Source: Rhodoblastus sp963736175 (lineage in GTDB: Bacteria; Pseudomonadota; Alphaproteobacteria; Rhizobiales; Beijerinckiaceae). Taken from it: 64,000 bases of DNA. Under the pieces are notes generated by a model that worked only from the letters and a program-made list of their open reading frames with translations, ran no database searches and had not been told where the DNA came from. The position numbers and the translations under genes are program-made. This document shows positions 8,657 to 17,906 of the stretch, one piece after another. Position 1 is the stretch's first letter, and the number at the start of each line of letters is the position of its first letter. The stretch covers positions 1-64,000 of the forward strand of contig CAVTNU010000006.1 of the NCBI GenBank assembly GCA_963736175.1, given 5' to 3'.

Positions 8657-10206
8657 GGGGAAACTCCCGCGCTTGCCAGTCCTGGAGCGGCGTTGGCGAG
8701 AAGTCCGAGATAGGCGCTCGGATCTGTCGCGCCGACCGTGGCTGCTGGCAAATAAGGATAGAACGTCAGATCGAGCCGGACGGGCCGCTTCTCCAATTTG
8801 GCCAGCAGCAGCATTTTCACCGCGTCGAAGCTGATGGCGCCAAGACGCAGCGCCTCGGTCACAGCCTGTTCAACCTGATGCTGATGGAAGTCTTCCATCA
8901 ATCGCAGCACCTGGATGAACTCGCGGCGCCCGGGATTGCCCATCCGCGCTTCCATCAGCCGGCGCAACCGATGAATGCATTCCCCAAGCGCCCAGCCGTC
9001 GAGCGGCGCCGCCTGGTCGAGCGCCTTGCTCTTGTGTTCCAGCAAAGCCAGATAATGCAGCGGGTTGTAAACAAAATCGGCCTTGTCGTAGCTGCGGACG
9101 TGGGTGGCGATCGTCTCGCCGCGGCAGGCGATCTCGACCCTGTCGACATATCCTTTCGCCAGGACCTCTTGATGGCCATAGCGCGTCGGAACCGAATAGT
9201 CGTTGCTGCGGTAACGCACCAGCGACAGGGAGGAAACGCGCGTGGCGATCTTGTGGCAGGCGTCATAGGGCGCAGCCGGCAAGTCCTTGAACGCGGCGAG
9301 GTCCGCCTGCATCCGCTCCGCGATCGTCGTGGTGTGGCCGCGCAACACCGCCGCCCGCCGCTTGACGCAGGCGTCGAGGAAGCGGGCGTTGAGCGCGGCA
9401 AAACTCTCCGCGACCGGCAGAGGCGTCATGAAATTGCGCCGGGCGTAACCGACCAACCCCTCCACCTTGCCCTTGTCGTTGCCTTTGCCCGGTCTGCCAA
9501 AGCGGTCGTTGAAGAGGTAATGGCTTTGAAGCTCCGCGAACATATGCGAGCGCAACCGCTGTCCGCCCTTGACGATCCGGGCGACCGCGAGCCGGGTGTT
9601 GTCGTATAAAATGGACTGCGGCATGCCGCCGAAAAACTCGAACGCCGCGACATGGCCATCGCAAAAAGCCTCCGCCGTTTCGGCGGGATAGGCTTTGACG
9701 AAGCAGCCGTCAGAGTGCGGCAGGTCCAAGCAAAGATAGTGGAAGCGGACCTTCTTGCCCGCGATATAGCCGTCCGCCTGGCCGAAATCCGCCTGGGCGT
9801 GGCCGGGACGATGGCTCAACGGCACGAACATCTCGCGGGCGCGCTGCATCGCCTGGGCGACATACTCGCGCACGATCGTGTATCCGCCGGAGAATCCTTC
9901 CTCGTCCCGCAGCCGGTCGAAAATCCGATGCGCGGTGTGGCGCTGCTTCTGATGAACGCTGCGATCATCGTCCAGAACCTTGTCGATCCACGCCATGTGT
10001 GGACCAAGCTTCTTGGAAGCAGGCCGTTCTCGCCGCTGATAGCCAGGCGGGATCGAAAACTGGAGCATCTTTGAGATTGTGTTGCGATGAACGCCAAATC
10101 GCTTCGCCGCTTCCCGGCGGCTCATGCCGTCCGTCAAAACGGCGCATCTGATCTTCGCATAGAGTTCCACTGTGAACATCCCTTCAGCCTCTCCATGCCA
10201 AGACAT
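8653..10206 (-). CDS. istA: IS21 transposase IstA
   Basis: 517 residues from ATG 10206. A second ATG at 10179 (MFTVELYAK) matches the usual IstA start and has a GAGAGG site 8 bp upstream, so the true start may be there. An N-terminal helix-turn-helix (GMSRREAAKRFGVHRNTISK) is followed by a retroviral-integrase-type DDE core with D140 (AQADFGQ), D202 (LYDNTR) and E249 (NDKGKVEG). It catalyses cut-and-paste or replicative strand transfer of the element. All catalytic residues are present, so the element may be active. Confidence 0.95.
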   Translation of the reverse strand: MSWHGEAEGMFTVELYAKIRCAVLTDGMSRREAAKRFGVHRNTISKMLQFSIPPGYQRRERPASKKLGPHMAWIDKVLDDDRSVHQKQRHTAHRIFDRLRDEEGFSGGYTIVREYVAQAMQRAREMFVPLSHRPGHAQADFGQADGYIAGKKVRFHYLCLDLPHSDGCFVKAYPAETAEAFCDGHVAAFEFFGGMPQSILYDNTRLAVARIVKGGQRLRSHMFAELQSHYLFNDRFGRPGKGNDKGKVEGLVGYARRNFMTPLPVAESFAALNARFLDACVKRRAAVLRGHTTTIAERMQADLAAFKDLPAAPYDACHKIATRVSSLSLVRYRSNDYSVPTRYGHQEVLAKGYVDRVEIACRGETIATHVRSYDKADFVYNPLHYLALLEHKSKALDQAAPLDGWALGECIHRLRRLMEARMGNPGRREFIQVLRLMEDFHQHQVEQAVTEALRLGAISFDAVKMLLLAKLEKRPVRLDLTFYPYLPAATVGATDPSAYLGLLANAAPGLASAGVSP

Positions 10207-10281
10207 CGAGAAGGCTAGCAGGACCGGTACAATTTTGCGCCGCCCTCAAGGGCCAGCAAAAAGCCGGTTCAGTGGTACACT

Positions 10282-10704
10282 TTGCAGCCGCTCTTTATAA
10301 GCGCCCATCGTCTCGCTAAAGACACCTTGCATCCTGAAATCCGGGAGGATGTTTGGGCGCTCTATCATCGCGGAAAATATGACACCGCTGTTTTTGAGGC
10401 GATGAAGGCGGTCGAGGTCGCTGTCCGAGAAGCCGCTGGCTTGCCTGCAAAAGAGATCGGCACGGCGCTCATGCGCAAGGCGTTTGATCCTGAAAATGGA
10501 CCACTGATCAATACGACGGACCTAAAGGCCGAACGTGAAGCATGTTCGGCTCTTTTTGCCGGCGCGATCGGTTCCTACAAAAATCCCCAATCGCACCAAA
10601 GAGTTTCGCTTGATGATCCCGACGAAGCGGCGGAAATCATCATGCTGGCGAACCACCTTCTTCGAATTGTCGATGCGCGGCGATCGGCTAGAGGAAGCCA
10701 ATGA
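10282..10704 (+). CDS. TIGR02391/Ymh-family protein, 5'-truncated by the IS21 element
   Basis: The readable frame carries the conserved C-terminal domain of this family: LHPEIREDVWALYHRGKYD, then AVFEAMKAVEVAVREAAGL, and near the end PDEAAEIIMLANHLLRIVD. Full-length members that I know are roughly twice this size. Here the frame begins with TTG inside the IS right-end repeat, so the N-terminal half is gone. The domain is helical and HEPN-like by family knowledge, and members are often found in defence or mobile contexts. It is likely non-functional unless the remaining domain acts alone. Confidence 0.75.
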   Translation: MQPLFISAHRLAKDTLHPEIREDVWALYHRGKYDTAVFEAMKAVEVAVREAAGLPAKEIGTALMRKAFDPENGPLINTTDLKAEREACSALFAGAIGSYKNPQSHQRVSLDDPDEAAEIIMLANHLLRIVDARRSARGSQ

Positions 10705-10727
10705 GCCATCGCTTAAAGCGCACCTGC

Positions 10728-11246
10728 TCAACGCGCGCCGTGGTCGTTCTCGCGTTCTGAACCATCTGTTTCATTGAAGCGCCCGCTGCCGATTGCGCGG
10801 CCGGCACAGGCCTCGTCTAATTCGTCATCGGTTGGGCTCATTTCGGAACCTGACCCCGCCAATGTTGCCTTTATGTCATCCGCGCGTGCTCGCCATTCGC
10901 CGCCGCATTCTTCGTCGGCGCCGTAAGTCCACACATTGAGCGACTGCGCCGCATCATTGACTTCACGCGCTCTTTGACCGCGAAGGAGAAGCAGGGCTTC
11001 ATTCTCCATGGTCGCCTCTGGATATTTGGCAAGTACCTTGGTCACGCTTTCGTACCGGCGGCGCGCCTCGGCGAGCGCGGGATAATCTTTGTTCCACCCC
11101 TGCTCCAAGGCTGAACAAGAGGCGGCAATGCGATCCCTGCGCAAACTTGCCTGATGCGCTTCCCACGCTGGCGCCGCCCAATCGATCATCGCGACCAATC
11201 CCACGAAGGCAGCCAAAAAAATTAGTGCTGGCTTCAAAGACTTCAT
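10728..11246 (-). CDS. Small membrane-anchored or secreted protein of unknown function
   Basis: 172 residues. Residues 6-25 (PALIFLAAFVGLVAMIDWAA) form a single hydrophobic segment, so the rest is probably periplasmic. The body is charged and helical with cysteines at about 44, 114 and 148 (CSALEQGW, EECGGEW, DEACAGR). The start ATG overlaps the stop of the ClpP-like gene (11243-11246), so the two are co-translated and probably work together. I do not recognise the family. Confidence 0.6.
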   Translation of the reverse strand: MKSLKPALIFLAAFVGLVAMIDWAAPAWEAHQASLRRDRIAASCSALEQGWNKDYPALAEARRRYESVTKVLAKYPEATMENEALLLLRGQRAREVNDAAQSLNVWTYGADEECGGEWRARADDIKATLAGSGSEMSPTDDELDEACAGRAIGSGRFNETDGSERENDHGAR

Positions 11247-12334
11247 CGGGGGACTGGCCCGGGAACGGCGTCGACGGGCTTCGCGTTGGCGGGCTGTCCT
11301 CGCTTGATGCTTTCTGCTTCTTCCGGCGAAATCCAGCGTTTAAAGTCCATCGGCAAAGGATACCGCCAATTCCACTCCTTCGTGAGGTCAGCCGATTCTG
11401 GTGGGTGACCATTTTTCACTGTGAAACCAACGTCGCCGACGCACTGGCTTCCGACCGACGTGTCAAACCCGTATTTTGAGCATTGTTCTGCAATCTTGCT
11501 GTTAATGCGCTCGATCGTAGCGGAATCGGCATCCCACATAATTGATGCGGAAATTTGGCCTCCGCATTTTTGGCGCTTGAATAATTCCTCAGGCGAAGGG
11601 GACTTGCTCGGTTTGCCGCAAATGTCGTCAATTTTTCCTTGCCTACTCCTGTACTCGGCGCTGGTAAGGTGGTAGGCGCGCGCTTTCTTGGCGATTTCAA
11701 GTTCTTCATAAGCGGGATCTTCCGTGGCGAAAAATCCTAGACGCTTCGCCTCGTCAGTGCTGAGCCGCTTAATTTCGTCGGGACCGACGGTTCCCATGAT
11801 GTGAAAAACCTCTTCGGATATATTCATTTCGGCCAAATAAGCCCGAACCTCGGCCATGAGTTTTTTGTACCGCGCATCTGCTTCGGACATGGTTGAGGTC
11901 GTCGAATCCACGAAATAGGGGCGATGAATGCCCACGTCGAAAATGAGCCGGCTGACCGCCCCGGCGGCAACCAGCACACATGCGGAATAACATGGCTCCA
12001 AGTGATAACTGCCAATCCATCCTTCAGTGCGTCGAAGTTCACGACCGATCTGCATGGCCGCTCGAACGTCGCCACCCATGCTCGATATGGAAACTTGAGG
12101 CTCGATCAGCTTTCCCGTTCGGCTAGCCTCGCTGAGCAGAATGGAGCTGAACGCGTCCGCATCCGCTTGAGTGATCGGCCCGATGATGGTCAACCTTATC
12201 GGGCAATGCCCGCGAATTTCGTGGCCGTCGCATGGCGCTTCGAGCGTCACATGCACTCCGCTTTTTCTCGCTAATGCCGGAGCTGCAAAGACCGCCGCGA
12301 GCGCGGCTAATAGATAAAAATCCGATCGATACAT
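11243..12334 (-). CDS. Secreted ClpP/crotonase-fold protein (COG3904-like periplasmic protease)
   Basis: 363 residues with a signal peptide (residues 1-22, cleaving near ALA-RKS). The core matches the ClpP/SppA-type fold: SSMGGDV at 84-90 (oxyanion loop), Ser117 in CYSACVLVAAGA as the likely nucleophile, and His137 in GIHRPYF as the likely base. Family knowledge: COG3904 proteins are predicted periplasmic serine peptidases of unknown substrate. The C-terminal 150 residues hold four cysteines (CGKPSK, QKCGGQ, EQCSKYG, QCVGDV) and are probably a disulfide-linked domain. It is transcribed with the small membrane protein downstream. The gene lies in the island and could be mobile cargo. Confidence 0.7.
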   Translation of the reverse strand: MYRSDFYLLAALAAVFAAPALARKSGVHVTLEAPCDGHEIRGHCPIRLTIIGPITQADADAFSSILLSEASRTGKLIEPQVSISSMGGDVRAAMQIGRELRRTEGWIGSYHLEPCYSACVLVAAGAVSRLIFDVGIHRPYFVDSTTSTMSEADARYKKLMAEVRAYLAEMNISEEVFHIMGTVGPDEIKRLSTDEAKRLGFFATEDPAYEELEIAKKARAYHLTSAEYRSRQGKIDDICGKPSKSPSPEELFKRQKCGGQISASIMWDADSATIERINSKIAEQCSKYGFDTSVGSQCVGDVGFTVKNGHPPESADLTKEWNWRYPLPMDFKRWISPEEAESIKRGQPANAKPVDAVPGPVPR

Positions 12335-12452
12335 TTTTTCATTTCAAATCCCGCCCCATCACAAACGGCAAGCTTCGCTTCAGCGTGGAACATTGACCAG
12401 CGTTCAGCAGAGTTAGTTGCAAATAGTCGTGGAATTCCCCGAGCCGGTCGGC

Positions 12453-12788
12453 CTAGTCCGGCAAATAGTCGGAGCCGCAGGGGCGGTTGAGGTGATGCTC
12501 TGCTGAACGGGCGGCGGAGACGGAGAATAGACGACAGGTGGGGGAGCGTTCAGAAGCATCTCCTCCGTGAGCCTTCGATTGCCGTATTCGACGAATGCAA
12601 TCTAGAAGGTGCTGCGTTCCCGGTTGCTCGCCGCTTTCCAAGCAGTACCGCCTTCCGGCGATATTCAGCTGCGCAAATTTGGCTTCCATTGCAGCATTTT
12701 CTTGCGCTGCGATACGCTGCTGCTCCGCCGCAGACATGCATCCGGCGAGCATTAAGGGGATGAGCAGGAAAGCAATTTTCGCGGTCAT
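12453..12788 (-). CDS. Small putative lipoprotein
   Basis: 111 residues from ATG 12788. Longer upstream readings add a stretch with no signal character. MTAKIAFLLIPLMLAGC is a type II signal with lipobox LAGC, so the mature protein would be attached at Cys17. The rest is charged (SAAEQQRIAAQENAAMEAK) with cysteines in RRYCLESG and LLDCIRRI. The family is unknown. It is orphan between the ClpP-like operon and a divergent regulator. Confidence 0.55.
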   Translation of the reverse strand: MTAKIAFLLIPLMLAGCMSAAEQQRIAAQENAAMEAKFAQLNIAGRRYCLESGEQPGTQHLLDCIRRIRQSKAHGGDASERSPTCRLFSVSAARSAEHHLNRPCGSDYLPD

Positions 12789-12904
12789 TATCGAAATCCA
12801 TTTATTTGCGATTAGCGGCGCAGCGCCAAAAAAGCTAAGGCCAAGCAATCGAATGTAACTTAAAAGCGGTCGCCTTAAAACCTGCAATCCGCTGGATTGC
12901 GTTC

Positions 12905-13132
12905 GTGAAAAGGACGCATAAAGGCCCCCTAAGAGATGTCTTGGCGATGAACATGCGCCGGTTACGTGCTGCGCGAGGCCTCAGCCAAGAAGCCCTCGCG
13001 CACGAATGCGGGATCAACCGGACTTATCTCAGCGCGGTTGAACGGGCCGAACGCAATGTATCGGTCGACAATATCGCCCGGATTGCGATGGGCCTCCAGG
13101 TCGAGCCATGGACGCTGCTCAAGGACGACTAA
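12905..13132 (+). CDS. XRE-family helix-turn-helix regulator
   Basis: 75 residues, nearly all one lambda-repressor-type domain: MNMRRLRAARGLSQEALAHE, then CGINRTYLSAVERAERNVSV, then DNIARIAMGLQVEPWTLL. Such minimal XRE proteins are DNA-binding repressors of phages, plasmids or islands. It stands alone, divergent from the lipoprotein gene, so it may regulate the island around it. An earlier in-frame GTG at 12903 cannot be excluded. Confidence 0.85.
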   Translation: MKRTHKGPLRDVLAMNMRRLRAARGLSQEALAHECGINRTYLSAVERAERNVSVDNIARIAMGLQVEPWTLLKDD

Positions 13133-14165
13133 ACGCGCGATATCGCGCAATTGGACTATCCTGGGATGCAGGAAGTCAATGCGCATGGTCGCGATGAGGC
13201 GAGTCATTTTGCGGCGCTGACCAAGGGCGCCGAGAGGAGCCATGGCATCCTGCGAATGATCTCTTTGACGCTCGGGGCGGATAAATATGATTGGGACAAG
13301 ATCGGCTCCAATCTCGCCAACCGCATCTTGCATCAGGCGAACGTCATCGACTATGCCTCGACGTTCCCCAATGAGGTCACAGGTGTTTTGGACAAGCAGC
13401 GCGTCGCCAAGCTGATCGGCGACGCCGCTGAAACCGTAAGGGAAGACGTCAATGCCACAATCGAAGGCGGCTCCGTTGGACGTTCCGAAGGAATGGGGCG
13501 ACAACAATTATTGGCCGAGCGAAATCCCGTCGCGGAAGAACCGTCAGGCGCTTCAGGATTATCGCAAGAGCGCGGAGAAGTTTCCGGCTGGCTCGATGCG
13601 CGCGGAAATCCTGAAGGAGCTGGACGCCCGCCTCCAGGGGGAGAACCCCCGGTAAAGCCGGGCTTCGGCGAGGACAAGCCCTATCCGCACGTCTATGGTG
13701 ACTTGCTCCGCAAGAAACCGCGCGAACGCGATCGCCTCGACCGTCTGCGTCCTAAAAGTTTGCTGGCCCAATTCCCGGCGCGCGGTAGCCCCGCAAGTCC
13801 GGCACTATGGCGAAATCACGCGCCCCGCAGGCCGCGCAATGGAACCTACGAGCGCGGCCAATGTCAGGAAACAAGCGTGCCTATCCGGATAACGCAGACA
13901 CCCACTACATATAGAGGGGGCCGCGCGCTCGATGCAACGGCAGAGATCGGCGGAAAGCGGAAGACCCAGAGCGCCACCAGCAACGGCGGCTTAATATTGC
14001 AAATTGCGGACATAGGCGGAGATTTTCAACTCCGCAGTGCCGCCGGCTGTCGGTGTGCCACCTCGATCTCTTACGCAGGTGACAAGTTGCGCGAACAAAA
14101 ACATGGTACATGGAATTGCATTTTGTTTAATAGCTATGGCATCCATAGCGACCATGGGTGGGGCC
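13133..14165 (+). other. Degraded coding remnant, no convincing intact gene
   Basis: A long open frame runs 13151-14182. Its first 90 residues look coding (LTLGADKYDWDKIGSNLAN, RILHQANVIDYASTFPNEV, AKLIGDAAETVRED), but after about 13450 it becomes Arg/Pro/Gly-rich and loses protein character. This suggests the end of a real gene followed by read-through of non-coding DNA. No family was recognised. A small alternative frame lies at 13452-13655 and is listed separately. Nothing else in 13656-14165 looks coding. Confidence 0.45.
13452..13655 (+). CDS. Possible small protein of unknown function
   Basis: 67 residues, starting inside the upstream remnant in another frame. The composition is protein-like (APLDVPKEWGDNNYWPSEIP, then SRKNRQALQDYRKSAEKF) and the end is helical and charged. 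It has no signal or membrane segment. No family is known to me. The overlap with the end of the previous frame is like that of coupled phage or plasmid genes, but conservation would be needed to accept it. Confidence 0.3.
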   Translation: MPQSKAAPLDVPKEWGDNNYWPSEIPSRKNRQALQDYRKSAEKFPAGSMRAEILKELDARLQGENPR

Positions 14166-14716
14166 ATGAGCCAGTATTTTGATAATGTAGTTGATGCCGG
14201 ATGGCGGCTTAGAAACTTTTTTTTGATTTGGAAGGCCGCGTCAATCGCCTCAAGTATTGGTTTGGACAGTTGTGTTTGTTGTTAGCAATCCCGTTCGCCA
14301 TTTGGCTAATTCTTGGAGTTTCACATAAGCTTATCGGAGTTTTAGATGTCATCGTTGCATTCATCGCAGCGCCGGCACTGTTTCTTGTAGGCTTGTGGTC
14401 AGGTTTGGTGCTCGGCGTGAAACGTTTGCATGACCGCGACAAGAGCGCTCTGTGGATTTTACTCTTCTATGGCGTGCCTTTGATATGCCAGGGGATTGAA
14501 GGCGCGTTCGCGGGTTCTGGAATCTCCTTTGCCGATGGCATAATTAAGTTCGGAGTGAGCGCGAAATTCTTGGCCCCCAACGTTAATTTGGGACTTGTCA
14601 GCAACGCAGTCCGCATCGTTTCCATTGTCGTCTTCAGTTGGACATTTATCGAGCTTGGGCTTCGTCGCGGGATTGAAGGTGGAAATTTGTACGGCGATGA
14701 TCCGAGTTGGCGCTGA
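14166..14716 (+). pseudogene. DUF805 membrane protein, frameshifted at a T8 tract
   Basis: The frame from ATG 14166 reads MSQYFDNVVDAGWRLRNFF. It then leaves the family frame in a run of eight T (14217-14224). The next frame continues with DLEGRVNRLKYWFGQ and the DUF805 body, including GLVLGVKRLHDRDKSALWIL and three to four hydrophobic segments. Adding one T restores a single 183-residue protein of normal layout. Read as it stands, only a TTG at 14228 could start the main part. The break is either a homopolymer sequencing error, slippage or a real mutation. Family function is unknown (inner-membrane protein). Confidence 0.7.
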
Positions 14717-15033
14717 AGGCTGTCACCCATCGTCACACTGGAAGAATGGCAGAGCCGTTTTGCAGTGTCGGCAAAACGGTCATGAAGAGACGATCGCCAA
14801 CCCCATCAGGAGGGTCAGCTTGCGGTCAGCGCCGACCGGCAGGAAGCGGCGGATTGCAGTCATAGGGCGAGGGTCTGGTTCGAGACTGAGAACGGACCGA
14901 TACGCCGGCGCGATCAATTAATCGACCGAGCGGTAACTTCACGCTATGCAACACTCAAACGCCGCCGGATTGTTGCGGTGGCACCTAAGCCTGGCGGAAA
15001 TTTCATTTCCGTCCATCCAAAAAGGCTAAGTCA
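14717..15033. other. Gene-free spacer
   Basis: These 317 bp hold no supported gene. The region ends with an AAAGGCTAAG segment 5-14 bp before ATG 15034, a usable ribosome-binding site. A short stretch at about 14787-14818 loosely resembles 17283-17314, which may be decayed copies of one element. Confidence 0.5.
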
Positions 15034-16383
15034 ATGTATTACGCTACGAACTTTTCCATTCCGCGCAAAGCACTAGCTTTGGTCGCGTTCTTATCGTTTT
15101 TCCCGGTGGCGTTGCCCACGGCGCAAGCCGCCGACACCATTCCAATAAAAATTGTCCCCGAAAAGGATTTGCTGGTCGATCCGATGACTGGAGCCGGAGC
15201 CTTCGCCTGGAGCGAAGATTCCAAAGCAATCGCCTATGTCAAATGGCTTTCTGGCCATATTGGCATCATCAATGTGGAAACCAGCGAAGACCGAGAAGTT
15301 CCCAATTTCCAGATGAATGGCGCCACCGCGCTCGTCATGAGCCAAGACGGAACATTAGTCGCCTTATCATCCGGGACCGAGCTGATTATCATGCGTGTTC
15401 CCGACGGTCAGGTGATCGGCTATCACGCGGCCTTTAAGGACCCGCCAGGCTCGCCCCGAATTGGGCACGCCATGGCCTTCGTCGAGCATGACACGAAGCT
15501 CGTCGTTGAAAATTCGAATACGGGTAAATTCTTACTCAAGGGCCGTCACGTCGATGGCGTCGCCTTGCCCAATCCCACGAAAGACGGCGTAGTCCTGCTA
15601 ACCGTCTACGACATAGCCACAAAGACGCTGACCCCACTCTTTTCTTCTTCCTATAATGAAGACCTGAAGAGGGAGTATCCAAGCGCAAATACCGGTCAAT
15701 TCTACAATTCCGGCGCAAAACTCTTTTTCGTTTACGTTTGGCAACGGGAGCGCGAGCGCGCAATCGATCCACCCAATGTTGATCTCAGCAAGGACAATCA
15801 ACGATTGGGATCCGAAACCTCCTTGTTTGTTGTCAACCGTCCGTCGACCTGCAACGTGGTCAATCTGAGCAATGGACTAGACAAAATCAGCGTGCGCACG
15901 ATGGATTTCCCCCCGCCCGGGCAAGAAACGTTGGACGGTTCGCGCGATATCGGCACCTGCGAATATTCTGTCCCAGCGGATCGGCTCCTTGTCACGAAAC
16001 GCCGTCCAATTCCATGGGATTCTGATTCGCGCGGCGGTCCGTGGTTGGCGAAGTGGAAGGAGATATATTACGAAACGCATGGGTTTGATCCGGCGAGCCC
16101 TGTAATCGCCTTCGCAAAACCGCCGAAATGGATCAGCGGCGAAATGGTCGAGGTGGGAGTTCACCCCACCAAACCCTGGGAGTTATTTCTTAGCGAGCCT
16201 TCGGACGATGGCCGCCGGTTCATGATGTTATGGGATCTGACCAACGGCCAAATGATAGGTCAGACGGACGAAAAGCCGGTTGGAAGAATGACTAAATGCC
16301 TTCTGTCGCCGGACGGCCGCCGGATCGCCTGCCAAAAGGTTGGGTATGTAATTTCTGTCTATACAATTCTGTCTAGGCAATAA
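15034..16383 (+). CDS. Secreted beta-propeller-like protein of unknown function
   Basis: 449 residues with a clear signal peptide (hydrophobic 13-29, cleavage near AQA-ADT at 32). The body has repeated WD40/TolB-like strands such as GAFAWSEDSKAIAYVKW, ATALVMSQDGTLVALSSG and KCLLSPDGRRIACQKVG, consistent with a propeller in the periplasm. Four cysteines may pair. It has no catalytic motif. It is orphan in the island with no operon partner, so its role is unknown. A binding or scaffolding function would be usual for the fold. Confidence 0.65.
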   Translation: MYYATNFSIPRKALALVAFLSFFPVALPTAQAADTIPIKIVPEKDLLVDPMTGAGAFAWSEDSKAIAYVKWLSGHIGIINVETSEDREVPNFQMNGATALVMSQDGTLVALSSGTELIIMRVPDGQVIGYHAAFKDPPGSPRIGHAMAFVEHDTKLVVENSNTGKFLLKGRHVDGVALPNPTKDGVVLLTVYDIATKTLTPLFSSSYNEDLKREYPSANTGQFYNSGAKLFFVYVWQRERERAIDPPNVDLSKDNQRLGSETSLFVVNRPSTCNVVNLSNGLDKISVRTMDFPPPGQETLDGSRDIGTCEYSVPADRLLVTKRRPIPWDSDSRGGPWLAKWKEIYYETHGFDPASPVIAFAKPPKWISGEMVEVGVHPTKPWELFLSEPSDDGRRFMMLWDLTNGQMIGQTDEKPVGRMTKCLLSPDGRRIACQKVGYVISVYTILSRQ

Positions 16384-16632
16384 AATCAATGGCATCATCG
16401 GCTCCTGTCTCAACACGAGCGCCGGTTCATTTTGCTGTCGGAACGTCCGCTAAGTGTGCGACAGCCGCCGACGGGACCTTTATGTCGTGAGACCGCAATG
16501 CGCCGATGGCCGACGATCCCCGGCGGGCAGGAATCGGCGGTTCTCGGACCGTCTATGCCCGCGCCGTGAATGACCGCTGCTGCGGATCGAGCGGACATGC
16601 AATGCCAGCGTCCAACAGAGTTCAAATAATAA

Positions 16633-17139
16633 TTATTTTGGTTCTAAGCTTTTCACGATCGCGCGAACGTCAACCCTGCAGCTGGCATTAATATCGTTAC
16701 CAAATTTACCGAGGGCCTTGAAAAATGCAGCTCCCCTATTCGATAACGGGATATCACTTTTGCTCCCATAGTAAACGCTACTCTCAGCTGTCCTCGCCAA
16801 TAATGTAAGATATGCGTTTTGTCTATATATCGTAGCGAATGTCGTCCTGCCTACAATATTGTCGTCGCCAACGCTTTTCGACACAGAAACAACACACGAG
16901 CATTTGATATCTGACCGAATAGATATCATGCATTCAAGATACACTTCGTGTTCAGTGCCGTCCAACGCGTTGTCTTGCGCCGCACTTGCGGTAGCTAAGC
17001 TGACCATGCCGATTAGCCCCAGCACCGCAGCTACCAAAAAGCGCCCGATTTCACCGGAAAATTTTGCTTTGCCCGGTGCGGTGCTGCTACTCGAAGCAGC
17101 CACCGCTTTGAGGGAATCAAAAATCGGCTGTCTGTTCAT
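16633..17139 (-). CDS. Secreted or membrane-anchored protein of unknown function
   Basis: 168 residues from ATG 17139, chosen because the longer reading from 17202 adds only charged sequence. A hydrophobic segment GRFLVAAVLGLIGMVSLATA is followed by ASAAQD, a plausible signal-peptidase site, so the remaining roughly 110 residues would be periplasmic. Cysteines occur in LECMISI, IKCSCVVSV and NASCRVDV. No family was recognised and there is no operon partner. The 249 bp before its end (16384-16632) have no gene. Confidence 0.5.
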   Translation of the reverse strand: MNRQPIFDSLKAVAASSSSTAPGKAKFSGEIGRFLVAAVLGLIGMVSLATASAAQDNALDGTEHEVYLECMISIRSDIKCSCVVSVSKSVGDDNIVGRTTFATIYRQNAYLTLLARTAESSVYYGSKSDIPLSNRGAAFFKALGKFGNDINASCRVDVRAIVKSLEPK

Positions 17140-17679
17140 TCGGTCGCGGCTTTGGCTGAAATGGCTGCGGGCAGATGATAGCGACCGATCCGCATGCCGC
17201 AAACCGTTTCATCAAGATTCAACCGCATTGGGCAGTGCCGAAAATCCCTCAAACATCTGCGATGGCGGCTAATGGCTAATGATAAGACGGTCGCCGACCT
17301 TCTCAGGATGGTCAGCAATGAGCCGAACGCGGCCCATCAGGCGGTCTCGATCTGGCTCGCCGCTAAGTCCATATGTAGTGGGTGCCTGCGTTAACCGGAT
17401 AGAGGCACGGAAACAAGGTTGAGTCGGGCAGGCCGATAGCAACGAACGCCACCACGCCCGAATGCTGGGCGGCGCCGCAGACGGGACAGACTTCGGCCAG
17501 GCCCTTGGCCTTCATCGCGGCTATAGTCGGGGCTTGGGTTGGCATATTCGCTTGCATGGGCGCGGATTCTCATCGAAAAAAACGCGATGGCGCCCGTCCG
17601 CAAATTTACCCGGCGTTTCCCCGAATTCCGTCCATTTGCTTCCCCCATGCTTCCCCGACGAAACCTGGCCCCAGAAAAG
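17140..17679. other. Mostly non-coding stretch at the end of the island
   Basis: About 540 bp without a supported gene. A minus-strand frame at 17363-17557 (64 residues) contains VCPVCGAAQHSG, a single CxxC knuckle, and could be a small zinc-binding peptide, but it lacks a good ribosome-binding site. A plus-strand fragment from 17275 (MANDKTVADLLRMVS) looks like a gene relic. Confidence 0.35.
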
Positions 17680-17724
17680 CGAAGGCCTCGGAAGCTGAAA
17701 TAATCAGCGTTTCCAAGGCCTTCG
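17680..17724 (-). terminator. Hairpin terminator downstream of tRNA-Val
   Basis: Perfect 9-bp outer arms (17680-17688 and 17716-17724) enclose an inner stem GCTGA/TCAGC. On the minus strand the hairpin is followed by a short CTTTTCT stretch. It begins 4 bp past the encoded CCA of tRNA-Val, as expected for a tRNA terminator. Confidence 0.7.
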
Positions 17725-17727
17725 AAA

Positions 17728-17802
<75 letters not shown>

Positions 17803-17906
17803 GAAACCGGCGACCGGTCCGTTGAGGTGCGGCGTGTATATATATTATGCCTCCCCCGCGCAAGCCGGGCAGGGGAAAAATCGCGATCCCGGCGCGTCAA
17901 CCTGCT

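Larger units (their letters stand above)
7652..10299 (-). mobile_element. IS21-family insertion sequence
   Basis: A complete istA-istB pair is bracketed by related subterminal repeats of the form GCGGC-GCAAAA-TGT(G/A)CCA. Two lie at the left end (about 7660-7703) and two inverted copies at the right end (about 10222-10291). The left tip reads TGTCAAC at 7652. The right tip lacks an obvious TGT, so the right limit (about 10299) is an estimate by symmetry and no target duplication could be confirmed. It lies between the terminase genes and a truncated TIGR02391 gene. Confidence 0.8.

Noticed and set aside
7739..8713. Long plus-strand open frame across istB
   Set aside because: It is antisense to a clear IstB gene with Walker motifs and starts inside the hairpin repeat.
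14787..17314. Two short similar stretches at 14787-14818 and 17283-17314
   Set aside because: 26 of 32 bases match, too short to prove a common origin without a search; mentioned only as a hint.
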